Positions 28,461 to 37,599 of a stretch of DNA of 64,000 nt are shown here, piece by piece. The position numbers and the translations under genes are program-made. The notes beneath the pieces were generated by a model that saw only the letters and a program-made list of their open reading frames with translations, did no database searches and was not told the origin of the DNA. The first letter of the stretch is position 1. Each line of letters begins with the position of its first letter. This DNA is from Candidatus Bipolaricaulota bacterium. GTDB lineage: Bacteria; Bipolaricaulota; Bipolaricaulia; UBA7950; UBA9294. The DNA is taken from positions 1 to 64,000 of the forward strand of contig JALTFO010000048.1 in the NCBI GenBank assembly GCA_027007005.1, in the 5' to 3' direction.

Positions 28461-29824
28461 CGGATGATTACTTTGTCACCCAGCTCACGTTGAAGCCCAT
28501 CGACCACGAAATCCACCGCCGCCTGCGGGGTGAAAGTGCCTCCTACCACCGCTGCCAGGGCCTCGTAGGTGATGCTGGAATAGGGTCCCCAATTGGGATT
28601 GTTGGGGAGGAAAGTGGTGTAGTCCAGCATGTAGAGTGCCTCGCTCAGAAGATGGGAGGCCTTATAGAACTTGTACTCCGTTTGCCCTTTCAGGATGCCG
28701 AGATGCGTGCTGGCGATCGCGTGACGGGTGTTGGGCCCGTAGTTGGTGACCTTATCGATCAGAGCCAACGCCAGTTCTGGGTGCTTGCACTGGGAGCTGA
28801 TGAGGTAGGCTAGCGGGTGGGTAAGGGTGTTCGGCCGGCCGCCCTTATCCGCAGCGGGGATCAACGCGAAGCCGAAGTTCTTCCACAGATAGTCCTCGCC
28901 GCCTTGGTCCTTAACGTATATGTTGGCCCATTCAGCCCATTGCCACGTTCCCGCAACCCAAAACAGCCTATTTTCAGTCCCGATAGAATCGTTCCAAGCT
29001 GGCCAACCTATACCAAGGCACTTCATGGAGCCGTAACTGTGTACGGCATCGTAGAAGAACTTGTAGTACTTCAGGCCAGCCTCTTTGTCGAAGACCAGCT
29101 TGCCGGTTGCGGCATCGATCGTATCTCCACCGAAGGCGTAGTAGAAGGCAGTGAAATCAGGGCCGTTCTTCGGACGCGTCCAGAAACCGTTGCCATCAGG
29201 AACGATTCCCTTATCTACAGCTTCTTTGGCAGTTTCCAGCATGTCATAGAGGGTGAATTCGCCCTTCTCGATCTTATCTGGCAGAGCCGCGATCTTGTCC
29301 GCAGACCAACCCAGCTTGCCTAACAGAGTCTTGTTGAAGTAGAGGGGGCGTGCCTCAGCATCTTGGGGAATCCCCCAGATTTTGCCCTTGTAACTCACGC
29401 TGTCCCACAGGTTATCGATAACATTGTTGAACCCGGGAAACTCCTTCATCAGTCCGTCCAAAGCGATGATCCGACCCGCCTCGGCCTGAACCCCAATGTA
29501 CTCGTGCCCGGTGAGCCAGATATCAGGCGACTCATCCGCGCCGTACCCCAGCACGAATTCCGTTACATAATCGCCCCACTCGATGTTGTCCTGATTGATC
29601 ACCACTTCTACGCGTCTAGGATCACCTGCGGCCTCCAGATCGGCGTTGAGTTCCTTGGCCGCGAGAATGAAGTTGTTGCCACGCCAGTTTTCCATCGGCG
29701 GTTTCGCCCGACAACGAATGGTGATTGTGATAGTCTCCGTCTTCTGCGTATTCTGCGCCAGGGCAACCAGCCCTCCAGCCACCATAAAACACCCAATAAG
29801 CATTAACGCAAGCAAACGTTTCAT
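28457..29824 (-). CDS. Extracellular sugar-binding protein (candidate inositol-binding InoE-like)
   Basis: MKRLLALMLIGCFMVAGGLVALAQ signal peptide; SBP-1 family pattern (SPDIWLTGHEYIGVQAEAGRIIALDGLMKEF). Confidence 0.85.
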   Translation of the reverse strand: MKRLLALMLIGCFMVAGGLVALAQNTQKTETITITIRCRAKPPMENWRGNNFILAAKELNADLEAAGDPRRVEVVINQDNIEWGDYVTEFVLGYGADESPDIWLTGHEYIGVQAEAGRIIALDGLMKEFPGFNNVIDNLWDSVSYKGKIWGIPQDAEARPLYFNKTLLGKLGWSADKIAALPDKIEKGEFTLYDMLETAKEAVDKGIVPDGNGFWTRPKNGPDFTAFYYAFGGDTIDAATGKLVFDKEAGLKYYKFFYDAVHSYGSMKCLGIGWPAWNDSIGTENRLFWVAGTWQWAEWANIYVKDQGGEDYLWKNFGFALIPAADKGGRPNTLTHPLAYLISSQCKHPELALALIDKVTNYGPNTRHAIASTHLGILKGQTEYKFYKASHLLSEALYMLDYTTFLPNNPNWGPYSSITYEALAAVVGGTFTPQAAVDFVVDGLQRELGDKVIIR

Positions 29825-30122
29825 GTTCCCTCCTCCTTGTTGTGGGCCCTACGGTATTACGTTCTTACTACAGCGTATTGTCTCGTGAATCACCTCCTGT
29901 AACAGAGATAGCGTGCATAGTATGCGGTGTCCAAGAAGTACCTGTGGGGGTTAGATCTGATCTCAGGCCTAGGAGCGGTCGCTTCGGCGATGAGATGTAC
30001 CCCGGCCAGGCTTCACTCCTCAAGTGTATCATTAACTTAGACCTGATAGAAAGACTAGACGGCCCTTTTCTTGAATCCAAGATGTCTCATCGTAATCCCT
30101 GATGGCTTTCATAGGGAGATCA

Positions 30123-30156
30123 TGCAAACGATACCACAAAAACGCGCCTTTGTCAA
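30123..30156 (-). promoter_or_regulatory. Promoter (TTGACA-17-TATCGT) overlapping a LacI-type half-conserved operator, upstream of the sugar SBP gene
   Basis: -35 at 30151-30156, -10 at 30128-30133, + strand TGCAAACGATACCA at 30123-30136. Confidence 0.5.
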
Positions 30157-30605
30157 TAGGGAAGATTCAAACCTCGCTCCAATACGGTTCCTCACGGCTA
30201 GGCAAGGTAACCCAGAGAAAGACTCAACAGATGAGTCTCTCTCTGAGAGGCAAATAATGACGGGAAACGGCACCTGTTTGTAACAGGGGCGTAGGAAAGA
30301 TTTCTTGTTGATGCTGCAGTGTCGGCCTGCGTCTGAAGGACAGGCAGGCAGCAAACAGCTCTAGAGAAAGGGGAATGGTTTTACATGGAATGGTGCCTCG
30401 GTCCTTATTTCACAGGAGTGCCTCTTGTAGCCATTCCTTACCTTCGCACTGTACTTACGAATCATTTTCTTGGCATGACCCGTATCTCGATGGATCGCTT
30501 CCACCGACTGTCATTTACGTAGTCTGTAGATGATCTCTTGTATGTCATTCATGTGTACCCGCTCCATGCATACCCCCATGTTTGCTCACCATGAAGGATA
30601 TTTAA

Positions 30606-31010
30606 GTGATCTTGGGCGGAGATACTAGGCGACCAGTGACACTACGAGAGCGCCATGTTGGATTGCTGCAGGGCGAGCTATCTTCCGTTGCCCATGAGAA
30701 GTACGCCAGTGTTTTTCTTGAGCTTGAACAGAACGGTCCGAGATATGCCTTCCCGGGAGGGGGGGAGAACGGAACTCAGATCGAGGAACGGATCGCATCA
30801 TTTCTTAACATGATCAGCATAGAGTGCCTGGGAAAAACAGTCGTTGCCGTCAGTCACGGAGCAGCATTGTGCGTCCTTTTGTGGCACATCCTGAAGTTTC
30901 CCTATAACGCTATTTCGCGCTTGCGGTGTGACAATGCGTGCATCAGCTCTTCAATCTTCTCTGATGGTGAGTGGATTTTGGAGTTCTGGAACGATACCGC
31001 ACACTTGTGA
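30606..31010 (+). pseudogene. N-terminally truncated histidine phosphatase (phosphoglycerate mutase-like)
   Basis: LRERHVGLLQGE...GGGENGTQIEERIASFLN...TVVAVSHGAALCVLLWHIL; the RHGE catalytic N-terminus is missing and not found upstream. Confidence 0.6.
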
Positions 31011-31028
31011 GATAACGGGGGCTGCACC

Positions 31029-33092
31029 CTATTCTGATGCGGCTTCGGCAAACTGCAGAGCGTGCAAGGCAGCGTACAGCCCATTGAGTGAGATAAGCTG
31101 CTCGTGTGTCCCTTGTTCCACGATTTTCCCGTTGTGCAACACGATGATCTTGTCTGATTTGCGAATTGTGGAGAGGCGGTGGGCGATGACGATCGATGTG
31201 CGTCCCTTCATGATTTTCGCAAGTGAGCTTTGGATCACATTTTCCGTCTGTGAGTCGATGCTTGCCGTAGCTTCGTCAAGAACTAAGATCTGCGGCTTGA
31301 ATGCCACCGCGCGGGCAAATGAGAGGAGTTGTCGCTCTCCCACCGATAGTGTCACCCCACGCTCTTTGACCTCGGTCTGGTACCCGTTCGGCAATTCTTC
31401 GACGAAGGAAGCATTGGCGAAGCGTGCTGCCTCGACGGCCTCTTGTTCGGGGATCTCCGAGTATAAGCGGATGTTCTCCATGATATCTCCCGAGAAGAGG
31501 AAAACCTCCTGCAACACGACAGCCATGCGCGAACGAAGGAATGCAAGATCGAGCTTGTCTATGGGGACGCCGTCCAGCAGGATCTCTCCCTTTTGGATCT
31601 GGTACATGCGCAGCAATAACCGGATGATTGTTGTCTTCCCTGATCCGGTCGGGCCTACAATCGCTACACTCGATCCAGGCTGGGCGGTGAAGGATACGTC
31701 CTTTAGCACCCAGTCCTGGTCATTGTAGGCAAACCACACATGGCGAAACTCGATCTTTCCTTGCAGGTCGTTGATTCTCTCTCCACCGCCGCGATCCTCC
31801 TCTTGCTCGTCGAGGAGGATGAAGATCCTTTCTGCTGCGGCCATCGCTCCCTGCAGGACGTTGTACCCCTGCGACAGCTCGAGGATCGGTTCGAAGAGCA
31901 TCCGCACGTACTGAATGAATGCTGTAAGCGCACCGAGGGAGAGGCTCCCTTGTAGAACGTTTCGACCGCCATACCAGATGACGAGCGCGACGGCGAATGA
32001 GCTGAGGAAGCTCATCAGTGGTCGGAAGACGGCGAACGTCAGGAGCTGGCGCATGCTAGCGCTGTACTTGTCGACGTTGATTTTCTGGAAGCGTTCGTTC
32101 GCCTTGATCTCCTGCACGAATACCTGAATGATCCGCATTCCCGAAATTGATTCCTGCAGATTGGCGTTGAGCCGAGCGATCTGCCGGCGTACTTCACGGT
32201 AGGCGGAGCGGACTCGGCGCCGGAATTCGAACGCCGCGAGCACGATGAATGGAAACAGAGCCAGGATTACGAGCGCGACCTTCCACTCTAGGTGGAACAT
32301 GATCCCAATCACGGCAAGGATCAAGAACGCGTCGCGGAACAGGTTGACGAGCATTGAGGTGAACATCTCGTTGATCGCGGCGACGTCGTTCGTCACGCGC
32401 GTGACGAGACGGCCAACCGGTGTGCGATCGAAGTACGATAGCGGCAGGCGAAGAACGTGGGCGAAGATCTGGCGCCGCATGTCGTACATCACCTTCTGTC
32501 CAGTCAGCTGCAACAGGTAGACCTGTGCCACTCCGAACAGAAAGCGAATGATGAGGGCTATTGCAAACAGAATGGCCAGCTTGATGACACCGGTGACTGC
32601 TCCCTGACGCAGCGCAATCGTGTCCGCGGCAGGAAGCGTACGCAGTTCCTCCTCTGAGGCGAACGAACCACCGGGAGCGGGGGTGAACACCTTCGGGTAG
32701 CGATCGACCACCGCCTCCTGCGCGCTCCCCTGTGGCACGAACAGGTAGCGCTGTGCAGAGAGTGCGCCGGATGAGTCCCAGCTCTTGCGCATATCGGATG
32801 GAACCTCGTTTATCCGTATTAGGTAGCGACCATCAGCAAGAGCGATCGGCTCGCCGACAGATGGAGCATGATCCAACGTGACGATCGCCCATGGAAGGGT
32901 AAGGAAGTCATCGATCGCGATTTTGGTGATATAAGGAAGCACGGTCTGGATCCCGGTGAGAACGAGGATCAGTAACACGCAAACGGAGAACATCTTCCAG
33001 TAGGGTTTAAGGAAGTGAATGAGTCGGCGCATCAGGCGTGCGTCGAATGCCTTACCCATTACTTTATCATCGCGCGTGCTATGCTGATTCAC
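31029..33092 (-). CDS. ABC exporter half-transporter (TM288/BmrD-like) with an inserted extracytoplasmic segment between TM1 and TM2
   Basis: VGPTGSGKTTIIRLL, LSVGERQLLSFARA, VLDEATASID; about 100-residue hydrophilic insertion after the first TM helix. Confidence 0.9.
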   Translation of the reverse strand: MNQHSTRDDKVMGKAFDARLMRRLIHFLKPYWKMFSVCVLLILVLTGIQTVLPYITKIAIDDFLTLPWAIVTLDHAPSVGEPIALADGRYLIRINEVPSDMRKSWDSSGALSAQRYLFVPQGSAQEAVVDRYPKVFTPAPGGSFASEEELRTLPAADTIALRQGAVTGVIKLAILFAIALIIRFLFGVAQVYLLQLTGQKVMYDMRRQIFAHVLRLPLSYFDRTPVGRLVTRVTNDVAAINEMFTSMLVNLFRDAFLILAVIGIMFHLEWKVALVILALFPFIVLAAFEFRRRVRSAYREVRRQIARLNANLQESISGMRIIQVFVQEIKANERFQKINVDKYSASMRQLLTFAVFRPLMSFLSSFAVALVIWYGGRNVLQGSLSLGALTAFIQYVRMLFEPILELSQGYNVLQGAMAAAERIFILLDEQEEDRGGGERINDLQGKIEFRHVWFAYNDQDWVLKDVSFTAQPGSSVAIVGPTGSGKTTIIRLLLRMYQIQKGEILLDGVPIDKLDLAFLRSRMAVVLQEVFLFSGDIMENIRLYSEIPEQEAVEAARFANASFVEELPNGYQTEVKERGVTLSVGERQLLSFARAVAFKPQILVLDEATASIDSQTENVIQSSLAKIMKGRTSIVIAHRLSTIRKSDKIIVLHNGKIVEQGTHEQLISLNGLYAALHALQFAEAASE

Positions 33093-34869
33093 CGTTCACC
33101 TCCTTCTCCGCCTGTTGCAGGTCCCAGATCCTTCGATAGATTCCACCTTGGGTGAGGAGCTCTGCATGCGTTCCACGTTCTACGATCTGCCCCTTGTCCA
33201 ACACCACGATCCGATCCGCGTGCATCACGGCCGAGAGGCGATGGGCGATGAGAATGGCTGTTCTTCCGCGGAAGAACTCGCGCAGGTTGCGCAGGATGAA
33301 CGCCTCACGTTCGGCATCGACTGCGGAAAGGGGGTCATCGAAGATGAGGATCTGCGGGACGAGCAAGAGCGCCCGCGCAATCGCCACCCGCTGTTTCTGG
33401 CCGCCGGAGAGGGCGATACCACGCTCCCCCACGCGCGTTTCGTACCCCTTCGGGAAGGCGACGATCTCATCGTGAATCCCAGCCAATCGCGCCGCCTGCT
33501 CCACCTGCTCTGTACTTGCCTCGGGGTTTCCGAAGGCGATGTTCTCAGCTATTGAAGCAGAGAATAGGAACGGATCTTGCGGGACAAACCCGATCATCTC
33601 CCGCAGCTTGGCAAGGCTCAGATCGCGCACGTCTTCCCCTCCCAGGTGAACGCACCCTGGCGGAGGGTCAAAGATGCGCGGGATTGTGCGCACAAGTGTG
33701 CTCTTCCCTGCGCCGGTCAAGCCGACGAGGCCCAGCGTTGTCCCCTCCTCGATCTTAAGATCGACGTTTGAGAGAGCAGGCGCGTTTACATCGCGCGATG
33801 GATAGGAGAAGGTAAGATTCTTGATCTCGATCTTAGATCCATGGGCAGTACGCGTATGCGGGGGATCGACGATCTCCGGTGTAGCCACAAGCAACCGGTT
33901 GATGCGCCCAAGTGACGCCCTCCCTCGCTGGATGATGTTCACCGCCCAGCCAAGCGAAATCATTGGCCAGGTGAGCATCATCAGGTACTGGCTGAATGCA
34001 ACGAAGTCTCCAAGTGATATTGATCCGCTGATTACGCTTATACCGCCGACCCACAGGACGATTGCCATTGTTGCCCCACCGAGAAGCTCGATCAGCGGCT
34101 CGAATACACCCCACACACGGACCAAGGCCATGTTCTTGTCGATGAATGCACTGTTGGTAGCGGCGAAATCGCGCTCGGTCCCCTCCTCCTGTACGAACGA
34201 CTTCACCACGCGGATCCCGGCGACGTTCTCCCGCACCTTCTCCATCAGGCCGGAGAATGCTGCCTGGACTACTTCGAAACGCTGGTGGATTACCTTGCCG
34301 AATCCAAGCATGAACACGGTGAGTATCGGGAGTGGAATGATGGCATACAGGGTCAGTCGCGGGTCGATGGAGAGCATGATTCCCACTGCTACCGGAATCA
34401 TAAATATTGGATCGGCTATCGTCAGGACACCGAACCCGCAGGCGCGACTGACGGCATCGATGTCGTTTGTTGCGTGCGCCATCAAATCGCCCGTCTTGTG
34501 TTCGTTGTAGAACGATGCCGAGAGAGAAAGCAGGTGTTGGTAAAGCTTGCTGCGCAGGTCACGTTCGATCTGGCGCGCGCTTCCGATGAGAAAGTACCGC
34601 CACAGGAAACGAAATAACATCACAATAGTGGCCAGGCCAACAATGTACAGCCCGCTTCTTAGAACCCCTCCCTCGCCACTAGCGAGGCGATCGATTGCTC
34701 CCCTTATCACAAGTGGCACGAGGAGCCCCGCTCCGTCGACCACCAAAAGAGAGAGGAATCCAAATAGCACTCGCTTGCGATATTGCCAGAGCCAACCAGT
34801 CAGTCGATCCATGGGTAGAGATCGTACCGTGAAAAGGAAAAGACGCAACCAAATAGCACATTTGTCCAA
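33079..34869 (-). CDS. ABC exporter half-transporter (TM287-like, degenerate Walker B)
   Basis: VGLTGAGKSTLVRTIPRIF, LSGGQKQRVAIARAL, LIFDDPLSAVD (Asp in place of catalytic Glu). Confidence 0.9.
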   Translation of the reverse strand: MDKCAIWLRLFLFTVRSLPMDRLTGWLWQYRKRVLFGFLSLLVVDGAGLLVPLVIRGAIDRLASGEGGVLRSGLYIVGLATIVMLFRFLWRYFLIGSARQIERDLRSKLYQHLLSLSASFYNEHKTGDLMAHATNDIDAVSRACGFGVLTIADPIFMIPVAVGIMLSIDPRLTLYAIIPLPILTVFMLGFGKVIHQRFEVVQAAFSGLMEKVRENVAGIRVVKSFVQEEGTERDFAATNSAFIDKNMALVRVWGVFEPLIELLGGATMAIVLWVGGISVISGSISLGDFVAFSQYLMMLTWPMISLGWAVNIIQRGRASLGRINRLLVATPEIVDPPHTRTAHGSKIEIKNLTFSYPSRDVNAPALSNVDLKIEEGTTLGLVGLTGAGKSTLVRTIPRIFDPPPGCVHLGGEDVRDLSLAKLREMIGFVPQDPFLFSASIAENIAFGNPEASTEQVEQAARLAGIHDEIVAFPKGYETRVGERGIALSGGQKQRVAIARALLLVPQILIFDDPLSAVDAEREAFILRNLREFFRGRTAILIAHRLSAVMHADRIVVLDKGQIVERGTHAELLTQGGIYRRIWDLQQAEKEVNGESA

Positions 34870-35063
34870 CAGGTGACGGCTTGATCAAGGCGAGCCGCTC
34901 GCGGCTCTTGGTCTTCTTAGGCACAATGTGTCCGTGCATGGACGAAGCTGCTTCTTAAGTGGGGGCGTGCTTATTAACCCTGCGTACACGGGCTTAGTTT
35001 GTCGATAGAGATAGGCGCGGTATAATCGGTCGACACCGTGTCTATGTACTCAAGGAGGAGCGC

Positions 35064-36089
35064 ATGATTCATGCCCGCCGTTTGGCAATTCTTTTCATCG
35101 TAATCACCGTATTACTCTCGGTCCTGGTTAGCGCAGGACCTCTTCCAAAGCTGCGTATCAGCCTGCCACCTGTCATGGGTTGCCTTCCGATTGCCTTTGC
35201 TAATGGGTGGGACCTATTCAGACAGAATGGCCTTGATGTGAACGTTGTTGGCCTCAGCGACAACCAGTCGCGCACGCTTGCCCTCATGGCCGGAGACATC
35301 GATGGGATGATCTGCGATGTTTCCACTGCGATACTGCTGATCACGAGCGGAACCGACATCGTGATTACGAGCACTGCTTACCAGCCTACGCAAACGGGGA
35401 GCCTTGCACTGCTTACGCAGAGCTACTTTCACATCAACTCGATTGACGATCTCCTCAAGCGCACGGAAACTGGGAGCACTCTTAAGTCTATCGCCATTAC
35501 GGAGATGAGTGACATCGAATACGAGACCGACTCTCTGCTTACAAGCTTGGGATACACGGTGAACCCGGACAAGGATTACTCCTACTGGCATGACATGCTG
35601 CAGCTATCGATGTTCCTCAACCTCGGATCTGTCTACGCTGCTGTCCTGCCGGAACCCTACATCACTTACCTCAGCAAATATCCCCCAATCAAGCCGGGGA
35701 GCAAGCTCATCCAACTTTCCGACTTTGCAGGGATCGATCTTCTGCCAAGTGTTGTTGTGTTTCGCAGAGATGTGGTGGAGAAATCGCCCGACACCATCGC
35801 CAAGTTCTACGACGTTTACCGGGAAGCGGTCGATAGAGTCAATAGCATTCCGAGGGAACAGTTGATGACAAAAGGAATCGACATTGCCCTCTCGCTCTTC
35901 TTCCCCGGATTGACCAAGGATTCTGTCCCAAAAGGGATACTCGACAATTTCGTGATTCCAACCTTCTCATACCCGGCAATGCTTCCCAAGCAAAAGTTTG
36001 AAGATGTAGTTACGTGGACAAACAAGAAGGGTTATACGTGGAAACATCCTGTATACGAGGATGTGACTACCAATCAATTCATAAAATGA
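35064..36089 (+). CDS. ABC transporter substrate-binding protein (NMT1/TauA/SsuA-like)
   Basis: Signal peptide, LPPVMGCLPIAFANGWDLFRQNGLDVNVVG...LMAGDIDGMICDVSTAILL. Confidence 0.8.
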   Translation: MIHARRLAILFIVITVLLSVLVSAGPLPKLRISLPPVMGCLPIAFANGWDLFRQNGLDVNVVGLSDNQSRTLALMAGDIDGMICDVSTAILLITSGTDIVITSTAYQPTQTGSLALLTQSYFHINSIDDLLKRTETGSTLKSIAITEMSDIEYETDSLLTSLGYTVNPDKDYSYWHDMLQLSMFLNLGSVYAAVLPEPYITYLSKYPPIKPGSKLIQLSDFAGIDLLPSVVVFRRDVVEKSPDTIAKFYDVYREAVDRVNSIPREQLMTKGIDIALSLFFPGLTKDSVPKGILDNFVIPTFSYPAMLPKQKFEDVVTWTNKKGYTWKHPVYEDVTTNQFIK

Positions 36090-36817
36090 TTGATGTAAAT
36101 GCTGTAACAATCGACTACGGACAAGGCGAGCAGACGGTGCGTGCCGTAGAGAATGTGTCATTCCACTTGGAGAAGGGGAAGAGCCTGGCTCTCATCGGCC
36201 CTTCCGGCTGTGGAAAGACATCGCTGTTATTTGCTCTCTCTGGTCTTCTCCACCCGCGCTCTGGCAAGATAATGATGGACAGTGAAGATGTAGATGCTCC
36301 TCGTCGCGATATGGCTCTCATCTTGCAGAACGCCGGGCTCCTTCCGTGGAAGACAGTGTGGCAAAACGCCAATCTGTCGTTATTGTTGAACGGAGAGTTT
36401 CCGCAGCAGAACGCGGCCGAAGTTCTCGCACACTTGGGACTGGATAACGTGATGTCGCGTTTCCCCGCCGAGTTATCCGAGGGGATGAAGCGACGTGTGG
36501 GGATTGCTCGTGCACTTTCTACCTCTCCATCCGTTCTGTTGATGGATGAACCGTTAGCATCGCTGGACACACTGACGCGGGAGAAGATCCAAGATCTGTT
36601 TCTCAACCTATGGCACGAACACGGCTTCTCCATGATCCTCGTGACGCACAACATCGAAGAGGCGGCCTTCCTCGGACAGCGGATCATCGTGTTCACCGAT
36701 CGCCCGGCGCGGATAAGTACGATAGTCGATAACCTGCAGATGGGATCGCTCGACTACCGCGATAACCCAGCGTTCCATGAAGTGATGTCGCAGCTTCGGG
36801 AGGCGTTGGAAGCATGA
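36086..36817 (+). CDS. ABC transporter ATP-binding protein (nitrate/sulfonate/taurine type)
   Basis: LIGPSGCGKTSLLFALSGL, LSEGMKRRVGIARALSTSPSVLLMDEPLASLD; ATGA overlap with the upstream gene. Confidence 0.9.
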   Translation: MIDVNAVTIDYGQGEQTVRAVENVSFHLEKGKSLALIGPSGCGKTSLLFALSGLLHPRSGKIMMDSEDVDAPRRDMALILQNAGLLPWKTVWQNANLSLLLNGEFPQQNAAEVLAHLGLDNVMSRFPAELSEGMKRRVGIARALSTSPSVLLMDEPLASLDTLTREKIQDLFLNLWHEHGFSMILVTHNIEEAAFLGQRIIVFTDRPARISTIVDNLQMGSLDYRDNPAFHEVMSQLREALEA

Positions 36818-37578
36818 AACGAGTTCTCACGTACGTGATCAGCATTGCCGCGCTTCTCTTTATTTGGGAAATGGCGAGCATTGCGGTTAATCTAATTAAC
36901 CACGCAGCGATCCTCCCGGGCCCGTTTGACGCTCTGTCGCAGGTGGTGAAGAATGCAGCGGAGCTGCAGCGCAACTTCGCGGCGAGTGCGTGGCGTCTCA
37001 TCCTGGCGATACTTATTTCCCTGGCAACCGCCATGCCTCTTGGACTGATGATCGGTCGCGAGCCGACGCTCGACCGCTATTTCTCACCGATCATCTACAT
37101 CACCTATCCCATTCCGCAGGTTGCCCTTATCCTCTTTTTGTTCGTCGTCTTCGGGACGGGGAGCGCGACTAAAGTGACAATGGTCGCCCTTGCCCTCTTC
37201 TTTCAGATCCTCGTCTCGGCGCGCGGTGCGGCGAAGAATATCGATGAGGAATACGTGATAAGCGTCCTTTCAGCAGGGGCAACGCGTTGGCAGGTGTACT
37301 GGCACGTTGTTCTTCCTGCCACCCTTCCGCAGATCTTGACAAGCGTGCGCGTAAGCATCGGGCTCGGGATCGCTTTCCTGTACATCGCCGAGACGCAAGC
37401 AGCACAGGGAACAGGACTGGGATCGTTCATCAACAAGTATATGCTGTTCAGGAGGGACAGAGCATTTGCCGGCATTGTCGCCATGGCCGTCCTCGGCCTC
37501 CTCCTATACATTACCGTGGACGTCATTGAACGGATCGTGTGTCGCTGGAAGTACGTTAAGAGGAGGCCCCTCAAATGA
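36814..37578 (+). CDS. ABC transporter permease (SsuC/TauC-like)
   Basis: Multi-spanning; DEEYVISVLSAGATRWQVYWHVVLPATLPQILTSVRVSIGLGIAFLYIAE. Confidence 0.9.
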   Translation: MKRVLTYVISIAALLFIWEMASIAVNLINHAAILPGPFDALSQVVKNAAELQRNFAASAWRLILAILISLATAMPLGLMIGREPTLDRYFSPIIYITYPIPQVALILFLFVVFGTGSATKVTMVALALFFQILVSARGAAKNIDEEYVISVLSAGATRWQVYWHVVLPATLPQILTSVRVSIGLGIAFLYIAETQAAQGTGLGSFINKYMLFRRDRAFAGIVAMAVLGLLLYITVDVIERIVCRWKYVKRRPLK

Positions 37579-37599
37579 TAATTATTATGAGGACAGGAT

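Noticed and set aside
30240-30340. Possible small structured RNA (CCTGTT-TGT-AACAGG hairpin and GGCCTGC...GCAGGC)
   Set aside because: Short stems without a recognisable family or promoter; cannot be supported by eye.
32389-32406. 18-bp perfect palindrome TCGTCACGCGCGTGACGA in the ABC exporter gene
   Set aside because: Found in GC-rich coding sequence; an 18-bp palindrome is not unexpected once in 64 kb and it encodes a conserved NBD/TMD segment (DVAAINE region).
34892-34907. Stem-loop GAGCCGC-TC-GCGGCTC considered as a terminator
   Set aside because: It lies upstream of both divergent flanking genes and has no U-tract; too little evidence for function.
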